A stretch of 64,000 nt of DNA. Origin: Nereocystis luetkeana (taxonomy: Eukaryota > Sar > Phaeophyceae > Laminariales > Laminariaceae). Both the position numbers and the translations under genes were made by a program. Positions 12,029 to 22,752 of this stretch are shown here, in pieces (position 1 is the stretch's first letter; each line of letters opens with the position of its first letter). The DNA lies in assembly GCA_031213475.1 (NCBI GenBank), contig JARUPZ010000004.1, forward strand, positions 5,713,169 through 5,777,168, read 5' to 3'. Under the pieces are notes generated by a model. It was not told the origin of the DNA, ran no database searches, and was given only the letters and a program-made list of their open reading frames with translations.

Positions 12029-12226
12029 CATTCGATGAAAATCGACGAGCAGTGGGAATGAATGCTGAACCCTATCTATGCGCGACAAAAAATGAAGGCA
12101 CGTACCGGGGGGGGGAAGGGAAGACACCTGTGACCACGGCGTGTCCAGAAGGTCGTCGAGGGTAAAACCTCCTACGAGTTATTAGGCTGGAAAGTGAAAG
12201 ATGATAAAAAAATAAAAATAAAAAAC
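12029..12226 (+). mobile_element. A-tailed dispersed repeat (family A), copy 1
   Basis: This begins CATTCGATGAAAATCGACGA, passes through GACCACGGCGTGTCCAGAAG and GGGTAAAACCTCCTACGAG, and ends in an A-rich tail. Three more copies, all in the same orientation, lie at 13228, 48910 and 52926. The A-rich 3' end suggests retroposition (SINE-like). No clear tRNA A/B boxes are visible on the plus strand. Confidence 0.75.
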
Positions 12227-12345
12227 TGGTATGCACGAACGGCTTCTCATGCCATTTATTTGTAAATTCAGTACATACATACAGAATGAATGGGGTGTAG
12301 ACGAGACGGATGATATTGCGCAGCTTGCATAGCTGAGTATCAACT

Positions 12346-12453
12346 ATTACGGGGGACCATAGTTAATGGGACCTGTGGTATACATAAACACCTATATATT
12401 GACCCATTTCTACCTACAATATTTGGTCCTATTAACTATGTTCCCCCGTAATA
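12346..12453. mobile_element. TA-flanked MITE (family B)
   Basis: Near-perfect terminal inverted repeats: TATTACGGGGGACCATAGTT on the left, and a right end reading AACTATGTTCCCCCGTAATA. About 108 bases, AT-rich interior, no coding capacity. Confidence 0.85.
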
Positions 12454-12688
12454 TTTAATCAGTCGAACTCACAGCTGACGTACCTGGTATATATTTCATA
12501 GTTTAATAAAACGTGTGGGGCAGTGGGGCAGTGTGTGGGGCCTGAAAGTACCACAGCAAGCAGTAATAGAGTACATACAGTCAGACTCGCCCAACGGTAG
12601 GGAATGCGCTTTTGGCTCAACCTTTTCTGACCGATTGAGTTATCTCTCAAAATGAACAACTACCGGTCACAGCAGTCTCTATCGTAGT

Positions 12689-12810
12689 ATTACGGGGACC
12701 ATAGTAAGTAGGACCAAATAAATATTGTTAGTAAAAATAAATGGGAAAACATACCAGGTATAGATTTTTGCGTACACCGTAGGTCCTATTTACTATGGTC
12801 CCCCGTAATA
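12689..12810. mobile_element. TA-flanked MITE (family B)
   Basis: Left end ATTACGGGGACCATAGTAAG and right end TTTACTATGGTCCCCCGTAA are inverted repeats. The interior contains the family's AATATTGTTAGTAAAAATAA block. Confidence 0.85.
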
Positions 12811-13081
12811 TTATTATTATGCTTGCCATCCGACAATCAATGTGTAGTGTTGTTGTTCTAAGAAACGACTATATTTCATATTAATAATTAATATTAATAG
12901 TACGATACCTCGACTGCAGTAGACAGCAGTGCATTTTATTTGGGGCTAGAAACGTTTGGTCGGATTTGCTCGGGATTCTTCGAAGCCGCGTTTCGGATGT
13001 GCTCAGAAAACAAGGCGTCACCCTGAAGAGGCCTTGCTCAGTAGACCCCCAAGCGTAGCATGGCTCAACCCGATGTTAAGA

Positions 13082-13185
13082 CCCTGTACTGTGTTGCCGT
13101 ACTTAACTGTGTACTGTATTGCTGTGTTGCCGTACTTTGCTGTATCGTCCTGTACTGCCTTACCGTACTTCAGCGCATTGTGCTG
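13082..13185. repeat. Degenerate TGTACTG/TTGCCGTACT minisatellite
   Basis: Irregular alternation of TGTACTG, GTGTTGCCG and TACTT-type words, related to the perfect array at 10605-10665. Confidence 0.55.
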
Positions 13186-13227
13186 TGTTGCCGGCATGAA
13201 GTTACAGTCAGCCAGAGTCAGCCACAA

Positions 13228-13406
13228 CATTCGATGAAAATCGACGAGCAGTGGGAATGCTGAACCCTATTCGCGACAAAACTAAAGGCACGTGCCGGGG
13301 GGGAGAAGGGATGAAACCTGTGACCACGGCTTGTCCAGAAGCTCATTGAGGGTAAAACTTCCCACGAGTAAGGCTGGAAGGTAAAAGTGATGTTAAAAAA
13401 AAAACA
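13228..13406 (+). mobile_element. A-tailed dispersed repeat (family A), copy 2
   Basis: Same start (CATTCGATGAAAATCGACGA) and end (GTAAAAGTGATGTT then an A-run) as the other copies. A CA-repeat follows the tail. Confidence 0.8.
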
Positions 13407-13688
13407 CACACACACACACATTGAGAACACGCGTATGTATGTCACCCGCAGGTCTGCGGTGTCTAGAAACTGTGGATTCCTCCCTGATCCAGGCTAATGA
13501 TATACGTATCCCACGGTCTTCGTCTGCGCTGCATCCTCACAAGCTCGCTTGCCTCCATGCGCTCGCCGACCGTTTGGTGTACCCTCAACGCTTTGCCTAC
13601 AGCTTTCGCGTCCGCTACATACAGAGGAAGCGTTTCGTGTTATTATGTAGTATCTACGCGCTCGGTCAGTATAGCCCGTCGTGAGGGC

Positions 13689-13795
13689 TTAACCCTTTTA
13701 GGACTGCAGTCTCGTTTTGGGGACAATTGGGGACAATTTACTTGGAATCTGACTGCCATGTCCCCAAAACGGGGCTGGAGTTCTAAAGGGGCTAA
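13689..13795. mobile_element. TTAA-type hairpin MITE (family C)
   Basis: TTAA at the left flank and CTAA at the right. The arms are CTGCAGTCTCGTTTTGGGGA and TCCCCAAAACGGGGCTGGAG. The spacer carries a small duplication of GGGGACAATT relative to other copies. Confidence 0.75.
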
Positions 13796-14339
13796 GTGGA
13801 CAGCAGCAGCAGCAGCAGACAAGCGAAGCAGCTTCACAACGAGCGTGCTTCTTGTGCGCGCTTCCTGAACGATGGGCATCGATGTTGTGGGTGTCCGCCT
13901 CTTGTCAACGTGATGCGTCTCTGTCGTGTGTCTTGTTACTGTTCTCAGCCTGGAAGAGGGGGCTTCGTGCAAGGTACTCAACGTGTACGGGCCAAGCCCC
14001 GCCGGCATCCCCTCGGTGAGCAGAGCAATCGTGCACGACCACACGTGCGTGTGACTCGGGTGATAGATCCTACAAATAAATGTCGGTTTAGCAATACCCT
14101 CCATCCTTCGAAGTATGGCCTAACGCAGCACTCATGCATGGGGTAGGAGTGCGGAATTCAGACCAAACATGTGGCTTTGCTCTTCAGCCGCTGCCCAACA
14201 TGTACGCATCGATTTGTCTAGGCCTCCTATGCCCGGGAGCGCGTAAAACCGAGACAACTATGTACTGGTAATCGACAATAATACCGACCCTTCCGAACGG
14301 CCATGAGACGGAAAGCTGGTACGTTTTTATTTTCTTCAG

Positions 14340-14522
14340 GTTTTTGTCAGCTTTTTGTTGTGTGCATTCACCAGAAACGTCATCACCACCTTGGCCAAGA
14401 GGTTGAGGTGTGACGTTGTCGTGGGCACTGCGAGAGCGACGACATCGACCCCACGCGTGCCTGTACGGCGATACAAAAATGTCCCCGCGAACATTTCGCT
14501 CACCCCGAATAGAAAGTGTCAG
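14340..14522 (+). CDS. Coding exon of an unidentified gene
   Basis: The acceptor TTTTATTTTCTTCAG has a strong pyrimidine tract. 61 codons in phase 0/0 end at CAG then GTACAA. The other two plus frames both hit stops, so the frame is determined by the sequence. The peptide starts with a hydrophobic stretch (VFVSFLLCAF), then is basic (TLAKRLRCDVVVGTARA, RRYKNVPANISLTPNRKCQ). The two exons downstream also keep phase 0. Family not recognised. A minus-strand open frame overlaps but has no supporting signals. Confidence 0.45.
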
Positions 14523-14548
14523 GTACAATACTCTTACTTCGTGATCTA

Positions 14549-14653
14549 ATACGGGGGGCCATAGTAAATAGGACCAAATATTGTTAGTAAAATGGAGAAA
14601 TGTATAGGTTTTTGTGTGTAACGTGGGTTCTTTTTACTATGGCCCCCCGTGAT
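14549..14653. mobile_element. TA-flanked MITE (family B)
   Basis: Left end TAATACGGGGGGCCATAGTA, right end TTTACTATGGCCCCCCGTGA. It sits 26 bases after the candidate exon donor at 14522, within the putative intron. Confidence 0.85.
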
Positions 14654-14876
14654 AAATGTTCGAGGACAGGCACAGCAGTAGATTCCTGATCTGTGTCAGG
14701 TACCAGGAAAGATAAAAAACACTCACGATGCCGGGTGGGAGCCGTGCACCCTGCACGATCTACAGCAGGATAAGTTTCCCACGGTAGGTTGGATCTGCAC
14801 AACAAACAGTTAGTTGTTGTACCGGACATGCGCAACATCTCGGAACGACAGGTTACATACCAGATAGAAGTAGCGC

Positions 14877-14973
14877 TTAACCCTTTTAGAACCGCAGTCC
14901 CGTTTTGGGGACAAACCAGTCTAATTTCAAGTAGTTTGTCCCCAAAACGGGACTGCGGTTCTAAAGGGGTTAA
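14877..14973. mobile_element. TTAA-type hairpin MITE (family C), best copy
   Basis: TTAA flanks both ends. The arms pair almost perfectly over about 35 bases (CGCAGTCCCGTTTTGGGGAC against its complement) around a spacer of about 20 bases. About 97 bases including both TTAA sites. It lies in the putative intron between the exons at 14340 and 15135. Confidence 0.9.
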
Positions 14974-15134
14974 GTAACCCACGGTACAGTAGAGCACGAT
15001 CATCCGTGTCCGAAGTTTGGAAGATTGCGAACTACTGTTTAGTATCGTAGTACTACTACTGTAGTTATACACTCGCAGTTATATGGGTCCCCCGTTCACG
15101 ACCCGAAGTATCATCGCATCACACTAACTTGCAG

Positions 15135-15218
15135 GCTGACGTCAACGACAACACGAAGACCAGCTTCGAGACCTTCGACCTTCCCACAGCGGTTAACGCC
15201 ACTGTGAGCAACGCGCAG
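15135..15218 (+). CDS. Coding exon of an unidentified gene
   Basis: Acceptor CTAACTTGCAG, donor CAG then GTAAGG. 28 codons in phase 0/0; both alternative frames contain a stop. The peptide is acidic and polar: it starts ADVNDNTKTSFETFDLPT and ends NATVSNAQ, with a possible N-glycosylation sequon (NAT). It continues in frame into the next exon 134 bases downstream. Confidence 0.5.
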
Positions 15219-15352
15219 GTAAGGCGCCTCCGCCCGTGAGGAATGCACCGGTCTGCGCACGGCCGTGACCACTAGGTACAGATAGTGTATCGTATCGGAA
15301 AGGATGGTTGGTGTTCTGCGCATACGTACGTACGCGACCTCGCTGTGTGCAG

Positions 15353-15441
15353 GACGCCGACAATGCTACTGTAGTAGCGCAGGAAGGGCCCGTTGCTCTG
15401 TGTTCATTCGGGCCTTGGCTGAGAGTTGCAGTAATGTTTCC
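15353..15441 (+). CDS. Coding exon of an unidentified gene
   Basis: Acceptor GCTGTGTGCAG, donor a near-ideal GTAAGT. It follows the previous exon in phase 0 and ends after 29 codons plus two bases. The peptide opens DADNATVVAQEGPVALCSF and then PWLRVAVMF, a mildly hydrophobic end. The repeated NATV in this and the preceding exon suggests related sequence around the junction. The next exon was not found. Confidence 0.5.
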
Positions 15442-15464
15442 GTAAGTAAGTAGGGTTAGTCGAC

Positions 15465-15869
15465 GTGAAGGTGCGACATCAGCACTCGAAGCGGCACATA
15501 CGGTTCATACCGCTACACGTATCATCTATAGAAAGCATGTATGTGCACAATGATGGCCTTGATATGCACACCCGGCCGCGATACTTACCCGGTCAATATC
15601 GAAGGGCACGAGGGAAATACAATCCGGCACCAAAGCGCCCCGTCAGCATTGCGGTTTGCAGTGAAGGGCCTTCCTACCGCTGCACTGAATGCCCACTGTG
15701 CAAGCGGCTGGTGGAACAACACGTTTCAGCCTGGATGAACAGGGCAGGTTCCAATAACTCCGGGGTTGAAGAATGTCCCAGGGAAAATAAAACAAGGGTC
15801 TTGCGCGGTTGGCTGAAGCAACTCGCACACCCCAGTCACAAAATAAGTGAAACCAGCGTACATACGTAA
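15465..15869 (+). CDS. Unsupported open frame of 134 codons
   Basis: Begins just after the donor at 15441. It contains a short Cys cluster (CTECPLC) and several basic patches. No acceptor, start context or homologue supports it, and it may be intronic chance. Recorded because it is the longest plus-strand frame in 14-16 kb. Confidence 0.2.
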   Translation: MKVRHQHSKRHIRFIPLHVSSIESMYVHNDGLDMHTRPRYLPGQYRRARGKYNPAPKRPVSIAVCSEGPSYRCTECPLCKRLVEQHVSAWMNRAGSNNSGVEECPRENKTRVLRGWLKQLAHPSHKISETSVHT

Positions 15870-17140
15870 AATATGTTACGACCTACCCCTGGTACGTTGC
15901 AACAGAAACCGAGTGGTAGGTGACCCGCATACCAAGAGAAAAAAAAAACGAAACTAACTGAAAGAACAAAAAGGAGAAATGGGGAAAAGGAGAAACGGAG
16001 AAAATGGGCAGAAAACAAGAAGAGAAAACGCAAAAAAAGGAGAAGACGCAGAATTGCAGACTCGCCAGCATGGGGGAGGATGGCGAACCGAGCACAGAGT
16101 CCACTCACTATCAACAACGGTTAATATTTGTGGCTAAGGATACGCACCCGTACGAAAGAAGCAACCTCGAAAAAAAACAGAAAACCGAAAGGAATGCAAA
16201 AGAACGGCATGCACTACATACAGTAGAGGCACGCATCACCACGATGATGGTCATACCCGGACGTCCGTGCCTTTGTCAGGACGCCTCCTCTCTTTCCACG
16301 CGCATTGGGGACATTAATGTCTCACGTCGCGGTTGCAACCATCCCGTATCGCACTCTGGCTCCACTTGTCCCACGTTTTCCAGATGATGGAGGCTTCCGC
16401 CCCGCCCTCGATCCATCGGAGCCATCGGCCGACCTTCAGTGCCGCCTTCGGCCGCCCTTCCGGCTTGATGCAAGACTTCTTTAGACCTTCCCCCAAGGAG
16501 CCCCGTCAAATACCCATCCTTCCCCCCCGGAGTAGGCCGTTACTCCCGACCATCTCCCAGGACAAACAAAACCCCTCTCGACAAACGCTCCTCTCCCATA
16601 CGTATCCACGCAACCCAAGAGCGATATCCTTTGCCTGCGCACCGCCGCGTCAACGCTCTCGGATCCTGTTTCGACAAGCGCGTCGGTGTCGAATACCGTG
16701 TGTGGTATTCGTGCTTCCGTCTCCGCTTGCCGCATACCTGGCACCAGGTAGGGTTTACCATCTACTCGAAGCTGACTACGAAGCACAGCCGCACTCACTG
16801 GTGTACAGCGCTTCATGATCGGACCGGTTCGATTATCATCCACGGCCGTTGACACCTACCTGGCATGATGTGAAGCACGCGTATTTATGTGTAAAATCAG
16901 TGGTACAGTGGGACATGACACCATTCTTGCTCTCTCTTCGAATTGGACGTATGATATACAGCTCGGGGGGTATAATAGCATGCTGCAATTCAGAGGTGCG
17001 AGCTGGATTAAGCTGGACGCCCATAACACAAAAACTCTTCCCCTTCCAACGCCCACGCACTTTTCCGAGTCTGAGAGCTGGTAATCTAAATAAGCTCGCC
17101 TAAATGCGGTGACGCACATCGCTTAGTTGTTCCACCGGTA
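15870..17140. other. Region without a defensible gene
   Basis: It contains a purine-rich stretch (about 15940-16060). Open frames overlap on both strands at 16276-16855. The minus frame near 16314-16496 reads plausibly (for example GRWLRWIEGGAEASIIW), but it ends without paired splice sites and I could not extend it. Confidence 0.35.
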
Positions 17141-17141
17141 G

Positions 17142-17740
17142 GTTTCCGGGGCTCTCGTGGATATCCTATGGGAAACCCACGGAAGCCTCATGGAAATTAC
17201 ATTGAGAGCCACCGTGGAATTCCCATTGGAGTCCCTTAGAAGTTCCCCGGAAATCCCATGGAAGCCCCGTGGAAGTCCCTTGGAAGTCCAAGGAAAACCC
17301 TGTAGCAGTCCCAATACGAGTCCCATGGAAGTCACGTGGGAATTCCATGGAAGAAGCATGGATGTTTCACGGAAGAATATCAAGTCGCATGGGGACACCA
17401 TGGGAACATTACAAACCCATGAACGCTGCACATGAGTTGAGTCCCATGGAAGCACCATTGAAGCCCCGCGGAAGTACCGTGGGTGTGCCATCAGAGAACA
17501 ATCAAAGTCCAATGGAAACCTCATGGGTATACCTGTTATCGCATGGTGTCCCACGGGAACCGAGGAAGCCTCCTGAGTCTCATGAGAGTTCCATTCTCCC
17601 TTTCATCAAACTCTTCTGGGTGTCCCATGGGAACAGCATTAAGTCCGATAGATTCCCCATGTCAGTCCTGCCATAGTCCAATGGACACCATGCGAGTGTC
17701 ATGGAAGTGCCATGGAAGCGCCACGGAAGCTCCATTGAAG
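17142..17740. repeat. Degenerate CCATGG-rich satellite, block 1
   Basis: Loose repeats of words such as GTCCCATGGAAG and CACCATGGAAG, spaced about 10-12 or 20-24 bases apart. Frames on both strands stay open (PWDFHGT-like on the minus strand) as a consequence of the repeat. Confidence 0.75.
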
Positions 17741-17743
17741 CGC

Positions 17744-17810
17744 TGACTGAGTGGCCTAGCAGGTAGTGCAATATAATTCCCAAGCGTAGGTCGGGGTTCA
17801 AATGTCACCG
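17744..17810 (+). mobile_element. tRNA-like SINE head between satellite blocks
   Basis: TGACTGAGTGGCCTAGCAGG gives a good A box, and GGTTCAAATGTCA gives a weaker B box about 32 bases later. A second A-box part (GACTGAGTGGTCTAGCAGG) lies at 17983-18010. Acceptor-stem pairing is absent, so this is not a functional tRNA. Confidence 0.5.
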
Positions 17811-18022
17811 AATTCGCTATTTGTTCTTTCCGATAGTTAGTGCGCGCTGGAGACAATACGAATGGTTACGATACTGTGCCTCTATACACCGGTTGCGTTT
17901 ACCGAGGGGAGGGCCCCCGAGATCACTGTCACTACGTCGACGAGATTCCACGACTCTAAGGCATATATTTTGTTGGTTATTTTGCGACTGAGTGGTCTAG
18001 CAGGTAGTGCTAAAGAAGAGAT

Positions 18023-18235
18023 GGAATATCCCAAGGAACCACCATGAGAATCTCATGTCAGTCCCATGTCAGTCCCATGGAATTTCCATGATAATACGAC
18101 TAAGTCCCACGGGAGCACGATGGGAGTCCCATGGAACCACCATGGAAATCCCATGGATAAACGTACAGTACTGCTACGCACGAAGCCTCACGGAAACCAG
18201 GTATCTCCATTGAAGTCCCACTAAGGTCCCAATGT
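18023..18235. repeat. Degenerate CCATGG-rich satellite, block 2
   Basis: Same words as block 1, for example CAGTCCCATGGAATTTCCAT and GGAGTCCCATGGAACCACCA. It is separated from block 1 by the tRNA-like sequence at 17744-18010. Confidence 0.7.
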
Positions 18236-19118
18236 GTGTGTGTGTGTTCTTCACATTAAACCGTTCTTTTTACCCGTCGACATCCAGCACAACCAGTGTC
18301 CGTGCCGATTCTTCAATCCTAGAAGAGATACAAGTTCTGTGGTCACAAAGCTACGCCACAGAGATACTACGTTGACACGTGTGCAGGGTGCACTGCAGTG
18401 GGCAATGCAAAGCCATGTCATCATACTAGATACGACAGGCACGATATACGCAATCTATGAAATAGTGAAACGAAAAGAAACAATCAAAGAGAAAACAAAA
18501 ACAAGGTAGACAAATCAAAAGAGAAAAAGAAGAAAAATGAAAGCAAAATCTAGGAGAAACAATCTGTCGTGCCCCCCCCCCGCAGGCGAGGTGGCCAACA
18601 CTTGAAAAAGAACGAGCTGGAGAAAAGAAATAAAATGAAATAAAATAAAATAAACCACCACTGCTTGTAAACAGAGTAAGACAAAGAACCAAGGAAAAAA
18701 GTAACAAGGAAAAATAACAAAGGGGAAATAACAGGCAGACCAAAGCCCAAAGCACCTTCCAGGTGGCGGCAGCAGCTTGTGGTACGAGTAGTATAGCCAG
18801 GTTCTCCCTGCGAATCCGCCTGGTACCTTGCTACCCAGACTGCCGTCTCCGCCCTGCGTTCGTCAACTATGCCCTGCCCCTTGGCGTCAGAAAATACGAA
18901 ACGAGCAGAGCAGGTTCGTCTTCCAACCACGCCACACGGCTCCTTCAGTACGGCTTATCAATCAGAAAAGGAAGAGGAAGAGGAAAAATAATATGGAAAT
19001 CACGGAGAGTCAGCGCAAGAAAGAAAAAAAAAAAAACAAGAAGACAAGACAAGGGAAGACCACGTTCGAGCCAGCTGCACCGGTTGGTAGCACTAGTAGT
19101 ATGGTCATGTTCTACTTT

Positions 19119-20680
19119 CTAGTCGACTTGGTGCCTTGCTACCCTGTCTGTCATCTCCTCCCTACTTTCGTCTACCGCCGTTTCCCTTCTACCCCTCCTG
19201 TTCCCCCCCCTCTCCGCATTCCCTCGGTCGGGCTTTCTGCCACTTCTCCTGTTGCCCCCTCCCCCCCCGTTCCCTTGGGCACCATCCACGGCGGATGCGC
19301 GGCGCTGCCTACTCATCTCAGCCTCAGCCTCGTGCCACCTCACCATGAACCGTTCGGCTGCTTCAAGGATCCCCCGGTACCACTTCCCCGCCTTTTTGGC
19401 TGCAGTGGACCACAACGCGGTCTCAACTCCAAACACCAAGGGGGCAACTTCCGTTGACCCTTCGGTGGCTCGGAACTCCCTAAGGTCTTCGACTATGCAT
19501 CTATGCCAAGTCTTACACTGTCCGCCTGGTCTCGGGTTCTCCCCACCAGTTATCGTCCCGAACATTACCCGACTGGGTAATCGCTCCTTGCTTTGCCGTG
19601 CCACGCCCCCCGCAAAGAAGAGCCGCCGTTTACGAATGGTCGTTTCGATGCTCTCGCAACGTGTCATCTTGAGGGCCTTCGCGTACGAGAGGGTGGCATG
19701 GTCAGTATGAAGTCGGCGCTGGAAGCCAATGACTCGCAGCAGGACTTGGTGGTGAGCCGTTCGAAGCTTGGCAAAGTGTTCCGCTCTGAGGGTCCACGTC
19801 ACACACCCGTACAGCAGGGTCTCAATCACCTCGGCCTTCAGCATTCGGACTTTAAGGCTAAGGGGGGCGGTCGTCCTATCATACAACTCCGGGCCGAACC
19901 GTTTGAGGCATGCTCGCATGAGGCGGATCCGTCGGTCGATTTCGAGCGAGAACGCAGCGTTTTCGTGGATAACGCCGCCTAGGTATAAGAACTGGGTCGT
20001 CTGCTTATACCTCTGACCTGCTGCTTCGATGACGAGCGGTGGTGCGAGGGTTGTCCGGTCTGGTGTTTGTAGGACCATTGTCTCGGTCTTCTTTTCCGAC
20101 ACCGTGAGGCCTGCTGCTTCGAAGACAGTCACGATGACTGTCATCATTTTTGCGAGCCCTTCAGTCGACTTCGAGACAATTCCTGCATCATCGGCGTACA
20201 ACATGCCCCATACAGACCTTCACACGCACGCCAATGGCTCCTCCTTCCCTGTTCGAACTACTCCAGCTTCACATAGTTGGACCAAATCCCTTACAATGGC
20301 TTCGTCTTGGCTGAAGCGTACTAGTACGACGTGTAACGCAGCAGCGGCGAACACGTTGAACAGTAACGGTGATAGTACACAGCCTTGCCGCAGCCCCTGC
20401 GTGACATCAAACCATTCCGAGAGCTCGCCGTCATCAGTACGCACGCGAGCCCGCATGCCATCGTGGAAATTACGGAAAATTCTCAGCATCTTGGTTGGTA
20501 CGCCAAAGCGTGTGAGTACCTTCCATAACAGCTCTCGGTCGACAGAGTCGTACGCTTTCTGCAGATCGATGAAGCACACGTAGAAGGGGATTTTCCTCTG
20601 TCGTCCGAGCTCTTGCAGCCGGCGCACGACGAACAACATATCAATCGTTGATCGTGCGGGGCGGAAGCCGCACTGTTCCT
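19119..20680 (-). pseudogene. LINE reverse transcriptase palm and C-terminus
   Basis: Motifs in order: [29 protein letters not shown] (catalytic Asp), [29 protein letters not shown] (the YADD box) and FLYLGGVI. A C-terminal domain follows, with KRRLFFAGGVARQ and KWYRGILEAAERF. A TGA at 20220-20222 lies five codons before the YADD-box methionine in the same frame. The expected residue is Arg, so a CGA to TGA transition is likely. Downstream of it 360 codons are open to a stop at 19119. Confidence 0.9.
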
Positions 20681-20682
20681 CG

Positions 20683-21190
20683 GGAGTAGTTCCTCGGTCT
20701 CGCAGTAGTTGCTGAGGCGGGACGCGACGATTTTCAACAACAGTTTGCCTGCGTGGACAATAAGCGAAATCCCTCTATAGTTGGTGCGGTCAATTCGATC
20801 CTTCTTTTTGTGAAGGACCTTGATGATCGCATATTTCCATTGCTGAGGGACTTCTCCTGTTAACCAAACATTGAGAAGGATGTTGTGAAAGCGCTGGGCG
20901 AATGCCGGACGGTCGATTTTTAGGAGTTCGACCGGGAGACCATCTGGCCCGACAGCTTTCCAATTCGACATCCCCTTCAGTGCTTCTGCCATCTCGTCTA
21001 TGGATGGTTCATCTTCAAGCGACAGTTTAGGCGGTCGCGGTGGCAAGAGGTCGATGATCGTGGGATCGAGTTTCAGCGACTTCGTGTTCAAGAGTTTGTG
21101 GTAAAACCCCGCCCATCGTTCACGAATTCGCACCTTATCCCGTAGGATCGTGCCATCCTCGTCCCTAATGAACTGTTCGCTCCTCGCTTA
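20683..21190 (-). pseudogene. LINE reverse transcriptase, N-terminal part
   Basis: The frame runs from [16 protein letters not shown] through [10 protein letters not shown] to the RT fingers: [16 protein letters not shown], then [15 protein letters not shown] and NYRGISLI. At about 20685 a single-base loss after GAG GAA CTA CTC shifts the frame. The sequence that should read [14 protein letters not shown] continues in another frame. Confidence 0.9.
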
Positions 21191-22752
21191 GTCCCTTCCA
21201 ATCCTACCGTACTCTTAAGGTGCTTGTAAAAGCCTCTTTGGTCGTTGTTCGCTAGGAGTCGTTCGGTTTCGGCAAGGTACGCTTCGAAGTACGCATGCAG
21301 TCCTGCGGCAATCACCTTCTGCAGGTTCGCACACGCAGAACTCGGGGTCTTCCACGCGGTTCTGTCCCGGGGGTGGGCACGCAAGAATTGTCGTGCCTCC
21401 TCCCTCGCTGTCCATGCTGGCATGAATGCGGCCAAGGTTTCGGCAGACTCACACCATCCATGTCTGCGGTGGCGACGTGCAGGGGGTGGTACCTCTTTTT
21501 CGACCGCATCAATAACAGCCGTAGTGAAAATCTCAACCATACCAGACGTATTACGGGGCTGGATAGGCTGGTTGAGAGTGGAGCTGACCCTGGAGACTAC
21601 TCGTTCACGACACTTTCCATCGGACATAAAAAGCTGCCTGTCGAACTCTCGGCGTTTCGTCGGGTTACGTATTTGTCTATTGGGCGCAAAATGACCACCG
21701 AGTCGGACTTTGATATACAAGATGTTGTGGTCTGAGTCAGCCTTAGCTGGGGCAGGAGGCTGTGGGAAGACTTTCGCATCTTGTACTCTAGGTCGGTGGG
21801 CTTGACGGGTTAGGATGTAGTCGATTCGCTTACGGTCATTCGGGCCGGTGCCGTTGTGAGTATGCGATATCCCACCCTTGCGCGTGCTGAAAAACGTGTT
21901 GGTGAGAGCTAACTTGCAGTTGGTGGCGAACGACAGGAGCCGTCTGCCATTATCGTTACGAACATCACGTCCATACGCTCCCAGCACTCTGCTTTCATCA
22001 TCACCGCACCCTTCCTTCCTCTGTCCAGTTCGCGCGTTGGCATCCATCAGTACAAACAGACACTCTTTCGTCGGGATTTTTTCCACCAAGTCCTCCAGCT
22101 TCTGCCAGAAAATACGTTTCAGTTCGGCGTCCTTGGTACAATCAGTTGGAGCATACACAACGACGAAATTGACTGCCTCGCATTTTCCAGCCAGCTCAAA
22201 GCTCATAGACATTAGCCGCTCGTCAACGAACTGATGAGTATACACAGACTTACTGCACAACGATTCCTTGACAGCTAGGCCTACTCCGTACAGCCCTTGC
22301 CTGGTGGCTGTTGTTTCCTGTCCTGAACAGAAAACACGATACCCTGCCGCACGGAACGTCGTGCTGCCGGACCTCCGAGTTTCTTGCAGGCCAATGAAGT
22401 CACAGCCGAGTTGCCGTCCCTTCGCCAGTACACGCTCGTCATGTCCGTACCCGTTCTTCCCCTTTACAGCAAGGGTGCGCACATTGTAGGTCGCTACCGC
22501 CACAAGTGCCTCCTTCTGTCTCTTACGAGCCTCGCGTGCTGCTTTCTTTGCCAGCCGACGTGAGGCTCGTCCCCGCCTTCTTTTTTTTCTTTTTTGTTTC
22601 TTTTTTTTCTCTGTGGCGAAAGTGGCTCTCCGTTTCGTAGCCCGGTACGCGCCTTGGTTTCCAGTTGGCTGGGTGCAGCCGTCCCAACCCACGCCGACAA
22701 TCCCATCCTTCCTGTCGTGCATGCATACCCACGCTGTGGCCAGTCTCTCCAC
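21180..22752 (-). pseudogene. LINE endonuclease domain and linker
   Basis: The frame opens with a basic stretch (lysine-rich, about residues 46-75), then the exonuclease-endonuclease-phosphatase fold. Visible motifs are VATYNVRTLA, GLQETRRSGS (catalytic Glu), FVVVYAPTD, LMDANARTG (Asp-x-Asn), KRIDYILT and ADSDHNILYI (Ser-Asp-His). All are expected of an AP-like LINE endonuclease that nicks target DNA. A linker follows (ERLLANNDQRGFYKHLKSTV). The frame is lost near 21180; the next frame resumes at [16 protein letters not shown]. The ATG used is the first one; the true start may lie slightly upstream. Confidence 0.9.

Noticed and set aside
17123..17746. PWDFHGT-type repeat proteins in the CCATGG satellite
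   Set aside because: Frames are open on both strands and shift with each indel; no conserved unit at protein level.
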